Assembly (NCBI GenBank): GCA_964588665.1
Contig: CAZPQQ010000004.1
Coordinates: 37,980 to 101,979, forward strand
From: UBA2160 sp964588665
GTDB taxonomy: Bacteria; Chloroflexota; Dehalococcoidia; Lucifugimonadales; UBA1123
Direction: 5' to 3'
DNA length: 64,000 nt
Position 1 is the first letter of the stretch. Every line of letters begins with the position of its first letter. Made by a program: the position numbers and the translations under genes. The notes under the pieces were generated by a model that saw only the letters and a program-made list of their open reading frames with translations, did no database searches and was not told where the DNA came from. Of this stretch, positions 9,044 to 19,307 are shown piece after piece.

Positions 9044-12000
9044 ATGCGCCCTTTGACGACCAACAGGCTCGTAATCAGACGGCTGATCGACGACTGGAAG
9101 CTGCTGCTGAGCATCTTCATAGGCATCATCGTGGCCACGACCCTGGTGGCCGGAGCGCCCGTCTACATTCGGACGCTCGACCGGATGGGCATGAATACGG
9201 CCATCGATCGAGCCTCCCAACCCTTCCTCGATATCTACGCCGTGGCGCCGAACGTGATCTTGTCTCGCTCAAACCTTGAGGAGTCCGACAACGTCATAAG
9301 CGACGCCTCGCGGAACCGAATCGGAGAGATTTTCAGCGCCGGTGAACGTTATCTGAAGGCCGCGACATACCTGGTTGGGACCCCAGAGCGACCACTCAAA
9401 CCCCGAACAACGGTCTCCCGGGGCTATTTCCAGAATCTCTCGAATTTGGCGGACCACGTCACGTTCCTAAGCGGGCGTATGGCCACGGATGAGGTGGAGG
9501 AACGCCCGGACGGGCTTGTCGTCGAGGCGGTTATCGGCGAGGCCGGTGGGACGGCGTTCAATCTCGAGGTAGGCGACGTGGTCGTCCTCACGCCTTCCTT
9601 CGCCGAGCCAATGCGCGTGTCCGCCCGCATCGTCGGAATCCTCGAGCCGACGGACCGCGAAGAAGGATATTGGCGGCAGGACGCCAACGTCTTCATTGCG
9701 CCGCAACCTCTGGAAGAGTTGCCGGAAGTCGGAGTCCGAGTCGACGCCCAGCAACTCCCGCTAGCGCTGTTCATCACGTACGAAGCCCTGATTGAGGGCG
9801 TTGGAAAGTCATACCCGGGCAGCTTGGTGTCCGCAAGCTGGTATATGGCAGTCGACAAAGAGAAACTCAAGCTTTGGTCCAAAGACGAAATGAGGGCCAG
9901 GTTCGACCTGTTGGAGGTTGACATCGCCGACGTGCTCAACGGACCGGCGGTGTTCTCTGGGATTGACATACTTCTGAACAGGTTCGAGCGGCGCAGTTTC
10001 TTCTCTAGCGTGCCTCATCTGTTGTTGCTGGTCATCATGGTCGTCACCGTGTTGTACTACATCTCGATGATGGTCTCGTATCTGGTCGGAAGCCGCGAGA
10101 GCGACGCGGCCCTGCTGAGAAGTCGCGGCGTCACCATGTGGCAATTCGCCAAGCTGTATGCGATCGAAGGGCTTGTCCTGACCGCGGCGGCCTCGGCACT
10201 TGCGCCGTTCATGGCAATGGGAGCGATATCCGCATCGGGAAAGCTTGGCTACTTCGAAGACATTACTTTTGGGGCCAGCCTTCCCGTGGACATCCACGTG
10301 TTGCCCTTCGTCGTTGCCGCGGGAACCGGTCTGCTGTGCCTGACGATCTTCGTGTTGCCGGCTGTCCTCGCGGCGCGCTCGGGACTCGTAGGGCATATGC
10401 TGCGTTCTTCGCGACCACCGGCGACGCCGGTCTTTCAGAGGTACAACCTGGACATCGCTCTGGTCATACTGGGTGGGCTCATATTCTGGGAGCTGTACTC
10501 CAGAGGCCAGATCGTCTCCGGCCGACTGTTCAACGACGAAGACGTAAACGAGGCATTGCTGTTCGCGCCAGTGTTGTTGCTGACGGTCGTGGCGCTTCTC
10601 TTCATGCGGTTCTTCCATTTGTTGGTCCGATACATCAGCGGCGACTCTCCCGCTTTCATGCACATCGTGTCGGCCGCCGCGCTGGCAACACTGGCGACCA
10701 TCATCGTTGCTCGTGAAATCCGAGAGGTCTCGGATTCCGGGTGGCTGTCGGACGTCGCGTTGTTGGCGAGCGTAGGCGTCGTCTACTATTGGACGCAACG
10801 GGCAAGACGAACTTGGAATCGGACGGTTGGCCTGGTCGTGCAAGCAGGGCTCGTCGCGTTGCTCATATACGTGAACACGCCTAGCCGGGACGACGCCTCA
10901 TTCGTACCTATGGTCGTCGTTGCTCTGCTGGTCCCATTCCAGCTTCTCTACCTGTTGATGCGCAGTCTTGCGCGAATGTATCCAGTTTGGATCGCGATGG
11001 CGATCTGGAACATGGCGCGCAACCCATTGCAATATAGCTGGCTAGTGCTGCTCCTGGTCATGGTTGCCGGGCTAGCCGTCCTGGCGACGACCGTTGGCGG
11101 AACGCTGGACCGTAGTTACGAGGAACGCGTGCTCTACGAGGTGGGTGCAGACCTGAGGGTGTCGGGCGTTCCCCCTAATTCCACAAAACCGATAGACGAT
11201 CTCGAGCGGACGTATCTCGAGATGCCCGGTGTGACCGCGGTTTCGGTCGCCCGGCGTGACACAGGCTCGATCGGATCGAGTTTCGGGGGAAGCATATTCT
11301 CGATTCTGGCGGTGGACTCCCAGAACTTTCCCCGTATCACTTGGTATCGTGACGATTTTTCTCACGAAACCTTGCCTGGGTTGATGCGTTCGCTCCGGGC
11401 TGGGTTTGAGGCGCCGCCGATCGAGATTCCTGTAAGGGCCACGAGCCTCAGGGTGTGGGTGCAGCCGGAGGAAGAGTACCCGAACGCCTCGCTGCGGATG
11501 GTCGTGCGAGACCGCAACGGTGTTCTGGGCACGCTATCACTGGGACTGGTGGGCGAACCCGTGTGGCATCCCATGGAGGCGGCGATGCCAAAGGACCTGA
11601 CGCCGCCCGTCGACCTGGTCGCGATGCAGATGTACGAGCCGATTGCCAGGCTCACGGGAGACGCCGGATCAATCTCTTTTGACGACATTCAGGCCGTGTT
11701 CGAAAACGGCGAAGCTCCATTCACGCTTGACGACTTCGAAGAGATCAACGACTGGACGACTCTGGCGAATTCCTCCGACGTGTTACGCGCAACCAACGCA
11801 GCCCCGTTCAACGGACGGCGGTCGGGTGTGTTTTCGTTCGGCGGGTACACCGATTGGGGCATCCGCGGTTTCTACCGCCGTCCTGCAGGCGAACCAGTGC
11901 CGGTGGTGGCCAGCTCGTCGTTCGTTCGTGCGTCCGGCGCCAGTATCGGCGACGAGCTCATGGTGAGCGCGTTCAGCCAGATTCTTCCGGTCAAGATCGT

Positions 12001-12685
12001 GGATACGGTTGAATTCTTTCCAACCATGGACCCGTCTCTAGCAGGCTTTTTATTGATCGACCTTGACGTCCTGCTGACGCATCTCAACATCCTGAGCCAA
12101 ACAACCATCGCGCGGCCGAACGAGCTGTTTATCGACGAGGCGCCGGGGGCCGAGGATGCGATCCACCGATACGCGGTGAGCATGGCAGGCTCCCGCATCA
12201 AGGTCCATGACCGGGCGGCGTTGCTCGAGGCCGTCGGGCTGGACCCGCTAATCACCGCGGGTTGGAAGGCCATGGTGATCCTGGCCGCGGGCATCTCGCT
12301 GTTCGCCGCGTCGATGGGTTACATCACATATCTTCTGTCGTTCGCAAGTCAGAGCCGCGCCGCGATGGACTCGTTGCGGGCGCTGGGCTTAACCAAACGC
12401 CAGATGGGTTGGCTGATGAGTGCGGAGCACCTGGTCATCGTGGCTTTCGGACTGATTATCGGAACAGCCACCGGCTTCGCCATGAGCAACATATTGGTAT
12501 CCGGGATGGCGGTCACCGAAACGGGCGCCCCAGTGCTGCCTCCGTTCGTACTGACGATCAGATGGTCGCTGTTGGCAGCGACATACTTGGCGATGCTGCT
12601 TGTGTTCGGCGCCGCCCTCTACTGGATTAGCCGCACGGTCATCAGGGCCGACATGTACGAATTGGCCAATATGGAAGATGAGTAG
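9044..12685 (+). CDS. Very large FtsX-like (MacB-type) permease, first of a tandem pair
   Basis: 1213 residues. A membrane segment at about 24-46 is followed by an ectodomain, then a first FtsX-type membrane block from about 322 to 445 with YLVGSRESDAALLRSRGVT, the usual FtsX loop. Further hydrophobic segments lie at about 470-680. A second large ectodomain (about 690-1060) precedes a second FtsX block at about 1072-1200 with MDSLRALGLTKRQMGWL. Such permeases normally work with an ABC ATPase in lipoprotein or lipid export or mechanotransmission. No ATPase gene lies in this window. The next gene is a paralogue 12 bases downstream. ATG start without a strong ribosome site. Confidence 0.8.
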   Translation: MRPLTTNRLVIRRLIDDWKLLLSIFIGIIVATTLVAGAPVYIRTLDRMGMNTAIDRASQPFLDIYAVAPNVILSRSNLEESDNVISDASRNRIGEIFSAGERYLKAATYLVGTPERPLKPRTTVSRGYFQNLSNLADHVTFLSGRMATDEVEERPDGLVVEAVIGEAGGTAFNLEVGDVVVLTPSFAEPMRVSARIVGILEPTDREEGYWRQDANVFIAPQPLEELPEVGVRVDAQQLPLALFITYEALIEGVGKSYPGSLVSASWYMAVDKEKLKLWSKDEMRARFDLLEVDIADVLNGPAVFSGIDILLNRFERRSFFSSVPHLLLLVIMVVTVLYYISMMVSYLVGSRESDAALLRSRGVTMWQFAKLYAIEGLVLTAAASALAPFMAMGAISASGKLGYFEDITFGASLPVDIHVLPFVVAAGTGLLCLTIFVLPAVLAARSGLVGHMLRSSRPPATPVFQRYNLDIALVILGGLIFWELYSRGQIVSGRLFNDEDVNEALLFAPVLLLTVVALLFMRFFHLLVRYISGDSPAFMHIVSAAALATLATIIVAREIREVSDSGWLSDVALLASVGVVYYWTQRARRTWNRTVGLVVQAGLVALLIYVNTPSRDDASFVPMVVVALLVPFQLLYLLMRSLARMYPVWIAMAIWNMARNPLQYSWLVLLLVMVAGLAVLATTVGGTLDRSYEERVLYEVGADLRVSGVPPNSTKPIDDLERTYLEMPGVTAVSVARRDTGSIGSSFGGSIFSILAVDSQNFPRITWYRDDFSHETLPGLMRSLRAGFEAPPIEIPVRATSLRVWVQPEEEYPNASLRMVVRDRNGVLGTLSLGLVGEPVWHPMEAAMPKDLTPPVDLVAMQMYEPIARLTGDAGSISFDDIQAVFENGEAPFTLDDFEEINDWTTLANSSDVLRATNAAPFNGRRSGVFSFGGYTDWGIRGFYRRPAGEPVPVVASSSFVRASGASIGDELMVSAFSQILPVKIVDTVEFFPTMDPSLAGFLLIDLDVLLTHLNILSQTTIARPNELFIDEAPGAEDAIHRYAVSMAGSRIKVHDRAALLEAVGLDPLITAGWKAMVILAAGISLFAASMGYITYLLSFASQSRAAMDSLRALGLTKRQMGWLMSAEHLVIVAFGLIIGTATGFAMSNILVSGMAVTETGAPVLPPFVLTIRWSLLAATYLAMLLVFGAALYWISRTVIRADMYELANMEDE

Positions 12686-12697
12686 GAACGTGGCGAA

Positions 12698-15600
12698 TTG
12701 TCCCTGATTCGCAACGCAGCCAGCTTGATCGGGGCATGGCCGCTGGTAGCCAGACGCGCCGTCGCTAGTTGGCGATTGCTTTCGACGGTCGTCGCCGGAG
12801 TGCTCATGGCATGTGCCGTCATGGCGGGCACGGTCATCTACTTCGACGCGCTCAGAGAACTGGCTCTCACCGACACACTGAACATGCTGACCGTCGACGA
12901 GACGAACATACTTGTCAAATCCGACCGGGAACCCACGAACCGGGTGGAGGCGACAAAAGTGGTCCAGGCCACGCTTCTCGAGATCGACCGAAATGTCGGG
13001 TGGCTCCTGCGGGACCGGGTCGCGGGCGTGAAAACCGCAAACTTCTTCGTAACCGAACCCGGGCAAGAGTTCGCTGCCGGACTCGACAGTTCTCGGGCTT
13101 ATTTCTTTCATGTCCCCACGATCTATGAACACATCACGATCCTTCCCGGAGGGCGGACCCCGGCGGACGAGCCCGTCGGCGCCCCTGACGAGCCGTTGAC
13201 GCTGGAGGTCCTCGCGCCCACCGAAGCGGCCGAGTTCTTCGGCGTCGGCGTGGACGATCAACTCAAGATTTCGCCCGACTGGAACGAATCGGCGCCTTAT
13301 GCCCACGTAAAGATTGTCGGGCTCTACGTGCGGAACGAACCGAGCGATCCATTCTGGCGCCTCGACAGCAAGATCTTGGGCGTCTCCTCGGCCGGCACTT
13401 TCCGCACCATCCCTCTCCTGGTCACAGAAGGGGCGTACTTCGACGTGTTGGGCAGCGCGTTGCCTGGAATGAGCACCACGTACGGTTGGTTGCTGGTCGT
13501 GGACAGGGAACGGTTGAACTCTGAGAACGCAACGCTCACGCGGTTGAGCATCGACGCGATGAGACGCAGCCTGTCTTCCAACCTGTTCGGCTACCTGCAG
13601 ATCACTTCGCTCGACGATGCACTGGAAGAGTACGACACTCGGTTGTTCTTCTCGAAGCTGCCGATGTTCATAATCCTGACTATGATCGCCGTTGTCGTCC
13701 TTTACTACGTCGTGGCCCTTTCATCGCTCTTGGTGGAACAGCAAAGGTCCGAGATTGTCCTGCTGCGGAGCCGGGGCGCGAGCTCGGGGCAGGTCCTGGC
13801 CGTGTTTGTGCTCGAGGGCGCTACGATCTCTCTGATCGGCATTGTCGTCGGTCCGTTGTTGGCGGCGCTCGTCATCAGCTTTCTCGGGTATACGCCTGCG
13901 TTCTCCGACTTGAGCGGCGGCAGCAGATTGGATGTCGGCCTGTCGACCGGGGCATACGTGATGAGCGCGATAGGCGGCCTGCTCAGTTTCGCGGCGTTGA
14001 TGGCGTCGGCCGTGCAGGCATCTCGCATCAGCGTTACGACACACCGCCACCAATCGGCGCGACCCGCCAGCCAACCTTTTTACCAGCGGCACTACCTTGA
14101 CTTGCTGCTGTTGGCGGTTGGGATCCTGCTGTTTCGTCAGCTCTCTCAAGAGGGATCGGTGGCAGCCGTGGGCGTTTTCGGCTCCGTTGCGACAAACCGG
14201 GTGTTGCTGGGTGTCCCAGCGGTGATATTGGCGGCGTCGGCTCTGGTGCTGCTCAGGCTATTTCCGCTGGTCATGAGAGCAGCCAGCAGATTGCTACAGC
14301 CGGTGCTCCCGGTCGGGTTGGTATTCGGGCTATGGCAGATGGCGCGCAACCCGACGCATTACGCCCGCCTGTCGCTGCTTTTGATACTGACAGCTGGTCT
14401 GGGGGTCTTCGCGGCCAGCTTCGGCGGCGCCTTGCAGCGCAGCTTCGAGGACCGGTCCCTTTACTCCACGGGCGCAGACGTTCGGGTCGAAGGCGTCATG
14501 CTGGACTCTCGAAGAACCTCGACGTCTCTCGTGGCTACTTACCAGGATCTGCCGTCGGTCACCGAAGTAGGCATCGCATTCAGGGGAACCGGGTCGGACC
14601 TGACTCAGCTTTTCGCAGGTTCGTACACCATGTTCGCCATCGACGGCGACGCGATCATGGACGTGGGTTGGTTTCGTGAGGATTTCGCGGACGGACCTCT
14701 AAGGCCAAAAGTCACGAGTTTATCCAACCCAACTCCACCGCAGGGCATAGTCCTGCCGGCCGGCGCTGTTGGTGTCGGCGTCTCCGTCAAAGCCGACAGG
14801 CCGCATCCGGGAGTCCTTGTCGCGGCGAGAATCAGAGACACCAACGACCGGTACTTCACCTACATCCTCGGCGGGCTGACGTCTAGTGCATGGCAACAGT
14901 TGGAGACTGGATTCGAGCGTGTAAGCAACCTTCGCGGATTCGACTTGCTGCAACCGATCTCACCTCTTTCGCTGGTCTCGCTGACCGTGCACGAATCCGA
15001 AAGCCGGAACGGGCTCAGGGCAGGCTCGGTTGCGATATCGGAGATCTATGTGAACTTGGCGAACGGAGACACCCAGGTGATTGAACCGTTCGACTTCATC
15101 GAGCATTGGAGCGTCCTCCAAGCGGGGCAAGAGTCCGTTTCCGACGCTTGGCAGGCTGCTGGCGGGGTGTTAAACGGGGATGCCGCCGCCAACTTCATCT
15201 GGACAGAAGGAAACGCTATGGTGAGCCGAGGGGTGTTCCCAGGGCCTCCGATAGCGCCTCTGGACGTGGTGGCGTCAAAGTCTTTCCTCGACGCGAACCA
15301 ACAACGCCAGGGAGAGACCATCCAGGTGACCGTGCAGGGCCATCGTCTGAAAGTCTCGTTGGTGGACGTGATAGACTATTTCCCCACACTTGACACCGCC
15401 AACAAGTCGTACCTCATCGGTGACCTGGCTTCGATATCCAGCTACGCCAACCTGGAAGCGACCGGCTCCGAGTTCACACCCAACGAAATCTGGCTGTCCA
15501 CCAGAGGCGATGGCGCTGAGCGAGACAGGCTCCTGGACATACTCGACGACAATCAGCCGTTCGCAAACCGCGAAATCTACGATAGGTCGGGAATGCTCTC

Positions 15601-16057
15601 GAACTCACGGGTAGACCCGCTGTTGGACGCGGGATGGAACGCGCTGTTGGTCGTGGCCTTTGCGGCGGTGTTCGTGCTCAGTGGCATCGGGTTCATGGTG
15701 CACGCGTACGTCTCATTCAAGGGCCGTGAAGTGCAGTTCGCATTGATGCGGACCATGGGTTTCACCATGCGCCAACTAATGACCTTGGTGTTCGTGGAGC
15801 AGGCAATGGTCATCGGCGCCGGCCTGGCTCTGGGTTCGTGGATGGGTGGAAGGTTGAGCGCCGCGATCACGCCGTTCCTCGGACACGACGATCAGGGGGT
15901 CCGGGTGTTGCCGCCGATTGTCACTCAGATCAACTGGGATACGCTGGCGATAACGTACGCGGCCATGGGGATGCTGTTCGCGTTCATAATCGCAGGCGTC
16001 ATATGGTTCGTGCGCCGGATCTCGATGCAGCGGATACTGCGCCTGGGAGAGATGTAA
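12698..16057 (+). CDS. Very large FtsX-like permease, second of the pair
   Basis: 1119 residues, with the same architecture as its upstream neighbour: an N-terminal membrane segment (about 26-48), ectodomain, first FtsX block from about 320 (VEQQRSEIVLLRSRGASSGQ), a second ectodomain, and a C-terminal FtsX block from about 980 (REVQFALMRTMGFTMRQLMT). Both proteins share the MARNP motif and the following hydrophobic segment, so they arose by duplication. TTG start at 12698 supported by AGGA ten bases upstream. The 12-base gap to the first gene suggests translation as an operon and a heteromeric membrane complex. The partner ATPase and substrate are unknown. Confidence 0.8.
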   Translation: MSLIRNAASLIGAWPLVARRAVASWRLLSTVVAGVLMACAVMAGTVIYFDALRELALTDTLNMLTVDETNILVKSDREPTNRVEATKVVQATLLEIDRNVGWLLRDRVAGVKTANFFVTEPGQEFAAGLDSSRAYFFHVPTIYEHITILPGGRTPADEPVGAPDEPLTLEVLAPTEAAEFFGVGVDDQLKISPDWNESAPYAHVKIVGLYVRNEPSDPFWRLDSKILGVSSAGTFRTIPLLVTEGAYFDVLGSALPGMSTTYGWLLVVDRERLNSENATLTRLSIDAMRRSLSSNLFGYLQITSLDDALEEYDTRLFFSKLPMFIILTMIAVVVLYYVVALSSLLVEQQRSEIVLLRSRGASSGQVLAVFVLEGATISLIGIVVGPLLAALVISFLGYTPAFSDLSGGSRLDVGLSTGAYVMSAIGGLLSFAALMASAVQASRISVTTHRHQSARPASQPFYQRHYLDLLLLAVGILLFRQLSQEGSVAAVGVFGSVATNRVLLGVPAVILAASALVLLRLFPLVMRAASRLLQPVLPVGLVFGLWQMARNPTHYARLSLLLILTAGLGVFAASFGGALQRSFEDRSLYSTGADVRVEGVMLDSRRTSTSLVATYQDLPSVTEVGIAFRGTGSDLTQLFAGSYTMFAIDGDAIMDVGWFREDFADGPLRPKVTSLSNPTPPQGIVLPAGAVGVGVSVKADRPHPGVLVAARIRDTNDRYFTYILGGLTSSAWQQLETGFERVSNLRGFDLLQPISPLSLVSLTVHESESRNGLRAGSVAISEIYVNLANGDTQVIEPFDFIEHWSVLQAGQESVSDAWQAAGGVLNGDAAANFIWTEGNAMVSRGVFPGPPIAPLDVVASKSFLDANQQRQGETIQVTVQGHRLKVSLVDVIDYFPTLDTANKSYLIGDLASISSYANLEATGSEFTPNEIWLSTRGDGAERDRLLDILDDNQPFANREIYDRSGMLSNSRVDPLLDAGWNALLVVAFAAVFVLSGIGFMVHAYVSFKGREVQFALMRTMGFTMRQLMTLVFVEQAMVIGAGLALGSWMGGRLSAAITPFLGHDDQGVRVLPPIVTQINWDTLAITYAAMGMLFAFIIAGVIWFVRRISMQRILRLGEM

Positions 16058-16209
16058 AGTCACGAAGCTGCGCTGGTGCGGCGAGTTCGCTCCGAGCAGC
16101 GGCTGCGATTCGAAATCCGCGTTCAGTCGCTGGCGCATCAGATGCAGCGCAGCGCACGATGGGTCGCAGCGCCAGGCAGACCGTTCGCATGGCGCTCAGG
16201 GATGCTCGA

Positions 16210-16248
16210 CGCCGCTTCAAGACAGGGCTGCCTTGTGTTGAAGCGGCG
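16210..16248. terminator. Hairpin terminator between convergent genes
   Basis: Inverted repeat GCCGCTTCAA (16211-16220) and TTGAAGCGGC (16238-16247), extended by one outer pair and by a mostly paired inner stem. It lies between the end of the second FtsX gene (+) and the end of the CoA-transferase gene (-) and could serve both. There is no marked T-tract. Confidence 0.5.
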
Positions 16249-16259
16249 CCGATCTCACT

Positions 16260-17504
16260 CTAGGTGGTAGTTGTTCCGTTCGCCCGCTTGATGTTTTCGG
16301 ACCCGGTTACGCCGGACTCCTGGAGGTCCTTGATCTGGGTGTCTGTGTACCCGAGTTCGCCGAGCACTTCTTCGTTGTGTTCGCCGACGGTCGGGGGCGA
16401 CCTGCGCAAGTTGGCGGGGGTGTCTGACAACTTTACCGGGAATCCAGTCAGCTTCACCGTGCCGTAGACCGGGTGATCCGCTTCGATAACCATTTCGTTG
16501 TGCACGACCTGGGGGTCTTCGAACACCTCTTGCAGATCGTAGACGGCGCCCGGCGGCAGACCGGCGCCGTCGAAGCGCTCCTCCACTTCGGCGCGCGTGA
16601 ATTTCTTGAACGCATCCTCGAGGATGGAGCGGAGGGCAGGGGAGTTCTCGTTCCACCTGGTCGGGTTCTCGAAGCGCGGGTCGTCGGTCAGCGGCGGCTG
16701 GATTTCCAATGCTCGGCTCAAGCGACCCAGACCGTCGTCGACGAATGCGCCCATGACAGTGTAGTGCTTGCCGTCCTTGCACTCGTAGATGGCGTAGAAT
16801 GGACCGCTGTCCGAGTGGCCGATGCCTTTCGGGGCCCTCTCGAATTTCCAGTCCGCGTTCAATGCTGCCGCGTTCTCCTGGAGATGGCTGGCGATCACGC
16901 CGCTCAGGAGGTTGGTGTCGACAACCTGGCCGCGACCGGTCTTCTCGCGTGCCGCAAGAGCGGCCATGATGCCCTGGGCGATCATCATGCCGCCCAGGTA
17001 GTCTGCCATGAAGGTGCCTGCAGCCCTCGGTGGGCCGTCGCGATCTCCGGTCAAAGACATGAGGCCGCCCAGGGATTGCGCGATCAGGTCCTGGCCGATC
17101 CGATCCTTGTACGGTCCCGTCTGCCCCCATCCGGACGCCACGGACCAGATTATCCGCGGGTTGATCTCTTTGAGCTGGTCGTACCCGAATCCCATCCGCT
17201 CCATCACGCCGGGGCGAAAGTTGCTGGCGACGACGTCGGCTGTCTTGACCATCTTGTAGACGATCTCTCTGGCCTCGGGCTTTCGAGTGTCAAGGCTCAG
17301 GCTTCGTTTGTTGCGATTGTCGGCCATGTAGTACAGACTCACGCCGTCGATCTGCGGATTCTGCCCGCGGCCCAACTCGCCGACATCGATTCGTTCGACC
17401 TTGATTACGTCCGCGCCAAAGTCTGCCAGCACCTGAGTGCCAACGGGGCCTTGCTCGACCTGGGTAAAGTCGACTACGCGGATGCCTTCGTACGGTAACG
17501 TCAT
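16260..17504 (-). CDS. CaiB/BaiF family (class III) CoA-transferase
   Basis: 414 residues, normal for the family. The N-terminal part has the Rossmann-like CoA-binding features (GIRVVDFTQVEQGPVGTQVL, LADFGADVIKVE). The catalytic aspartate is Asp168 in GTFMADYLGGMM, equivalent to Asp169 of formyl-CoA transferase. Members transfer CoA between acyl-CoA and a free acid; the substrate here cannot be told. ATG start preceded by AGGAG. Transcribed alone. A broken copy of its 3' end is found at 8356-8760. Confidence 0.9.
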   Translation of the reverse strand: MTLPYEGIRVVDFTQVEQGPVGTQVLADFGADVIKVERIDVGELGRGQNPQIDGVSLYYMADNRNKRSLSLDTRKPEAREIVYKMVKTADVVASNFRPGVMERMGFGYDQLKEINPRIIWSVASGWGQTGPYKDRIGQDLIAQSLGGLMSLTGDRDGPPRAAGTFMADYLGGMMIAQGIMAALAAREKTGRGQVVDTNLLSGVIASHLQENAAALNADWKFERAPKGIGHSDSGPFYAIYECKDGKHYTVMGAFVDDGLGRLSRALEIQPPLTDDPRFENPTRWNENSPALRSILEDAFKKFTRAEVEERFDGAGLPPGAVYDLQEVFEDPQVVHNEMVIEADHPVYGTVKLTGFPVKLSDTPANLRRSPPTVGEHNEEVLGELGYTDTQIKDLQESGVTGSENIKRANGTTTT

Positions 17505-18215
17505 TCTTTGCTCCTAATCAGTGGGGCTCGTTGTCTCGATGTTGGAGCGCGCCGCCAGCGACGGTTGCTCGCGTTTCAGTATACTTCGATTTGGTCGTCG
17601 GCGATGCGAATGCGACCGACTTCACCAGACGGTCATTATCTCTAGCTGGGAGGGCAGGAACGTCGGACACGCTTATCTGCACGTGTGCGAGCAGTAGAGA
17701 CTTTGGGCGCGGGCATGCCGCCAGAATGCGCTAGGGTAGGGCGTTCATCCCGAGCGTCGACCGTAGCGCGACATGCGCTCGGCGCGGCCGAACCAAAGCG
17801 CGAGGACAGGGCACGCCTTCACGACAACAAGACGGATAGGCATGGCTATCGTGAACGTCAGAGGCGAGCGCAAACCGTGATTCGATGGGGGACGGGGCTC
17901 GGACCGTGAATTCCTCGGCTCTCAGCAGAGTGCCCGGAGTTATTGACGTATCTCCATATGATAATATGTTATGCGGCCCACCGAGAAGATCACCGACATA
18001 GGACAATGGAAGGTCCGCGTTCATGTCTTTGGTACTCCGGCAGTTATGCCGATGTCGCGGTAACGGTGCTGACGCCTGCCCAGCGCGGGTCGTTGAGAAG
18101 AGGAGGGAATATCTCCCCTGGCAGTACTCGTACAGCGATCTGCTGCTCAGTCGACACTTGTGCCGCCACACGGTGGTTTCGGGTCGACAGGGCCTTTTCG
18201 AGGTACAAACGTTCA
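17505..18215. other. Intergenic stretch of about 700 bases, no gene seen
   Basis: It lies between the start of the CoA-transferase gene and the end of the next minus-strand gene. The open frames here are short and look like chance frames. An AT-rich patch (17940-17975) stands out from the GC-rich background, but no -35/-10 pair with proper spacing was found. Confidence 0.4.
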
Positions 18216-19307
18216 TCAATCCTGCAACATTTCCGCCGCTCCGAGTTCGACTACGGCCTGACATGCCCTTTCCAGCCTGATTTTCATCCGCGCCTTTTCG
18301 TGCTCTCCGTCCAAATCAAGAAGACCCATGAGGTTGACAACACGTGACAGGCAGCGCAGCATGGCGAACTTGTAGTCGTTGAGACACTCCTCGAAGGAGT
18401 AGCCGCTGACGCCGCCGTTCAGCAGAGCAGTGTGATAGTTTCTCAGGAGGTCCGTGTCACTCTTCCCGGCGTTTCTCGCATAGCACCCGAGAAACACCGC
18501 GAGGTCGTACGGGCCCCGCCCCGGACTAATCTCTTTCCAGTCGATCACCGTCATTTCCAACCCCTTCTCAGATTCTTGGAAGAAGAGGTTCTGCAATTGA
18601 AAGTCACCGTGAATCATCGTGATCGGAGGACGGCTAAGCCTCTCATGGATGAAAGCGATCTTTCCCGCCAGTTCCAGAACTCGGTCTTTCATGTCTGCGG
18701 AGAGGTCGTTCCCGAACTTATCGATGAACCGGTCCGCTCTTTCACGATACAAGCGGCCAGCCCTCGTGCCCACGACGGCCAGACAGTCCGGCCAGCTTGC
18801 GTTCTCAAGCGCCGAATCGCCCCACCACTGGGCATGGTGCCGGGCAAGGCTCGCAACGGCGAGTTCCTCCTCCTCATCGGAGCATCCCTCGACAGGATTG
18901 CCGACACGAGACGGCGAAAGGTCCTCCAGCAACATGATGTTCCTTCGGTTCTCGACATCTACTTCGCCGTGGTAGAGGCGAGGCGTTTTAAGCGGCGTCT
19001 GGCCAGCGAGTTCTCGGTAGAATCTCAACTCCGGGGGATCGGCGCCGGCGCTCCAGTGATTTGGCGCCGCGACGGGATCGTTGCCGGAGATCTTCGCGAT
19101 GATGGAGAGCGGAGCGGCTTCGTCGAAAGTCTCGTAGCTGGGGCGCAGCCTGACCAAGTCCCCTGAAATCCCCTGCCCCTCGCCGATGGTCTCGATCTCC
19201 AGAGATGCAACGGCCGGATTCCGGGCGACACCGCCGGCGTTCAAAGCATGCGTAAGCCATTCCGATTTGATGTCATTCAAGCTTGCAGGGGTCCGTGGAT
19301 TTGCCAC
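18216..19307 (-). CDS. Phosphotransferase-fold kinase (aminoglycoside phosphotransferase / EcKinase-like)
   Basis: 363 residues. The protein-kinase-like fold is shown by an N-lobe strand ending in SIIAKI, by NIMLLEDL in the hinge region, by the catalytic loop MIHGDFQLQNLFF (HGD-x4-N), and by the metal-binding VIDWKEISPGRGPYDLA. This layout and length resemble the ecdysteroid-kinase-like (EcKL, DUF1679) subfamily more than classical aminoglycoside kinases. It probably phosphorylates a small molecule; the substrate is unknown. GTG start. It stands alone in an accessory stretch. Confidence 0.8.
   Translation of the reverse strand: MANPRTPASLNDIKSEWLTHALNAGGVARNPAVASLEIETIGEGQGISGDLVRLRPSYETFDEAAPLSIIAKISGNDPVAAPNHWSAGADPPELRFYRELAGQTPLKTPRLYHGEVDVENRRNIMLLEDLSPSRVGNPVEGCSDEEEELAVASLARHHAQWWGDSALENASWPDCLAVVGTRAGRLYRERADRFIDKFGNDLSADMKDRVLELAGKIAFIHERLSRPPITMIHGDFQLQNLFFQESEKGLEMTVIDWKEISPGRGPYDLAVFLGCYARNAGKSDTDLLRNYHTALLNGGVSGYSFEECLNDYKFAMLRCLSRVVNLMGLLDLDGEHEKARMKIRLERACQAVVELGAAEMLQD

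Noticed and set aside
9809..10843. Minus-strand open frame of 344 codons
   Set aside because: It is antisense to the first FtsX gene, with low-complexity His/Gln/Arg-rich translation.
16473..17498. Plus-strand open frame of 341 codons
   Set aside because: It lies opposite the well-supported CaiB/BaiF gene and its translation has no family-like features.
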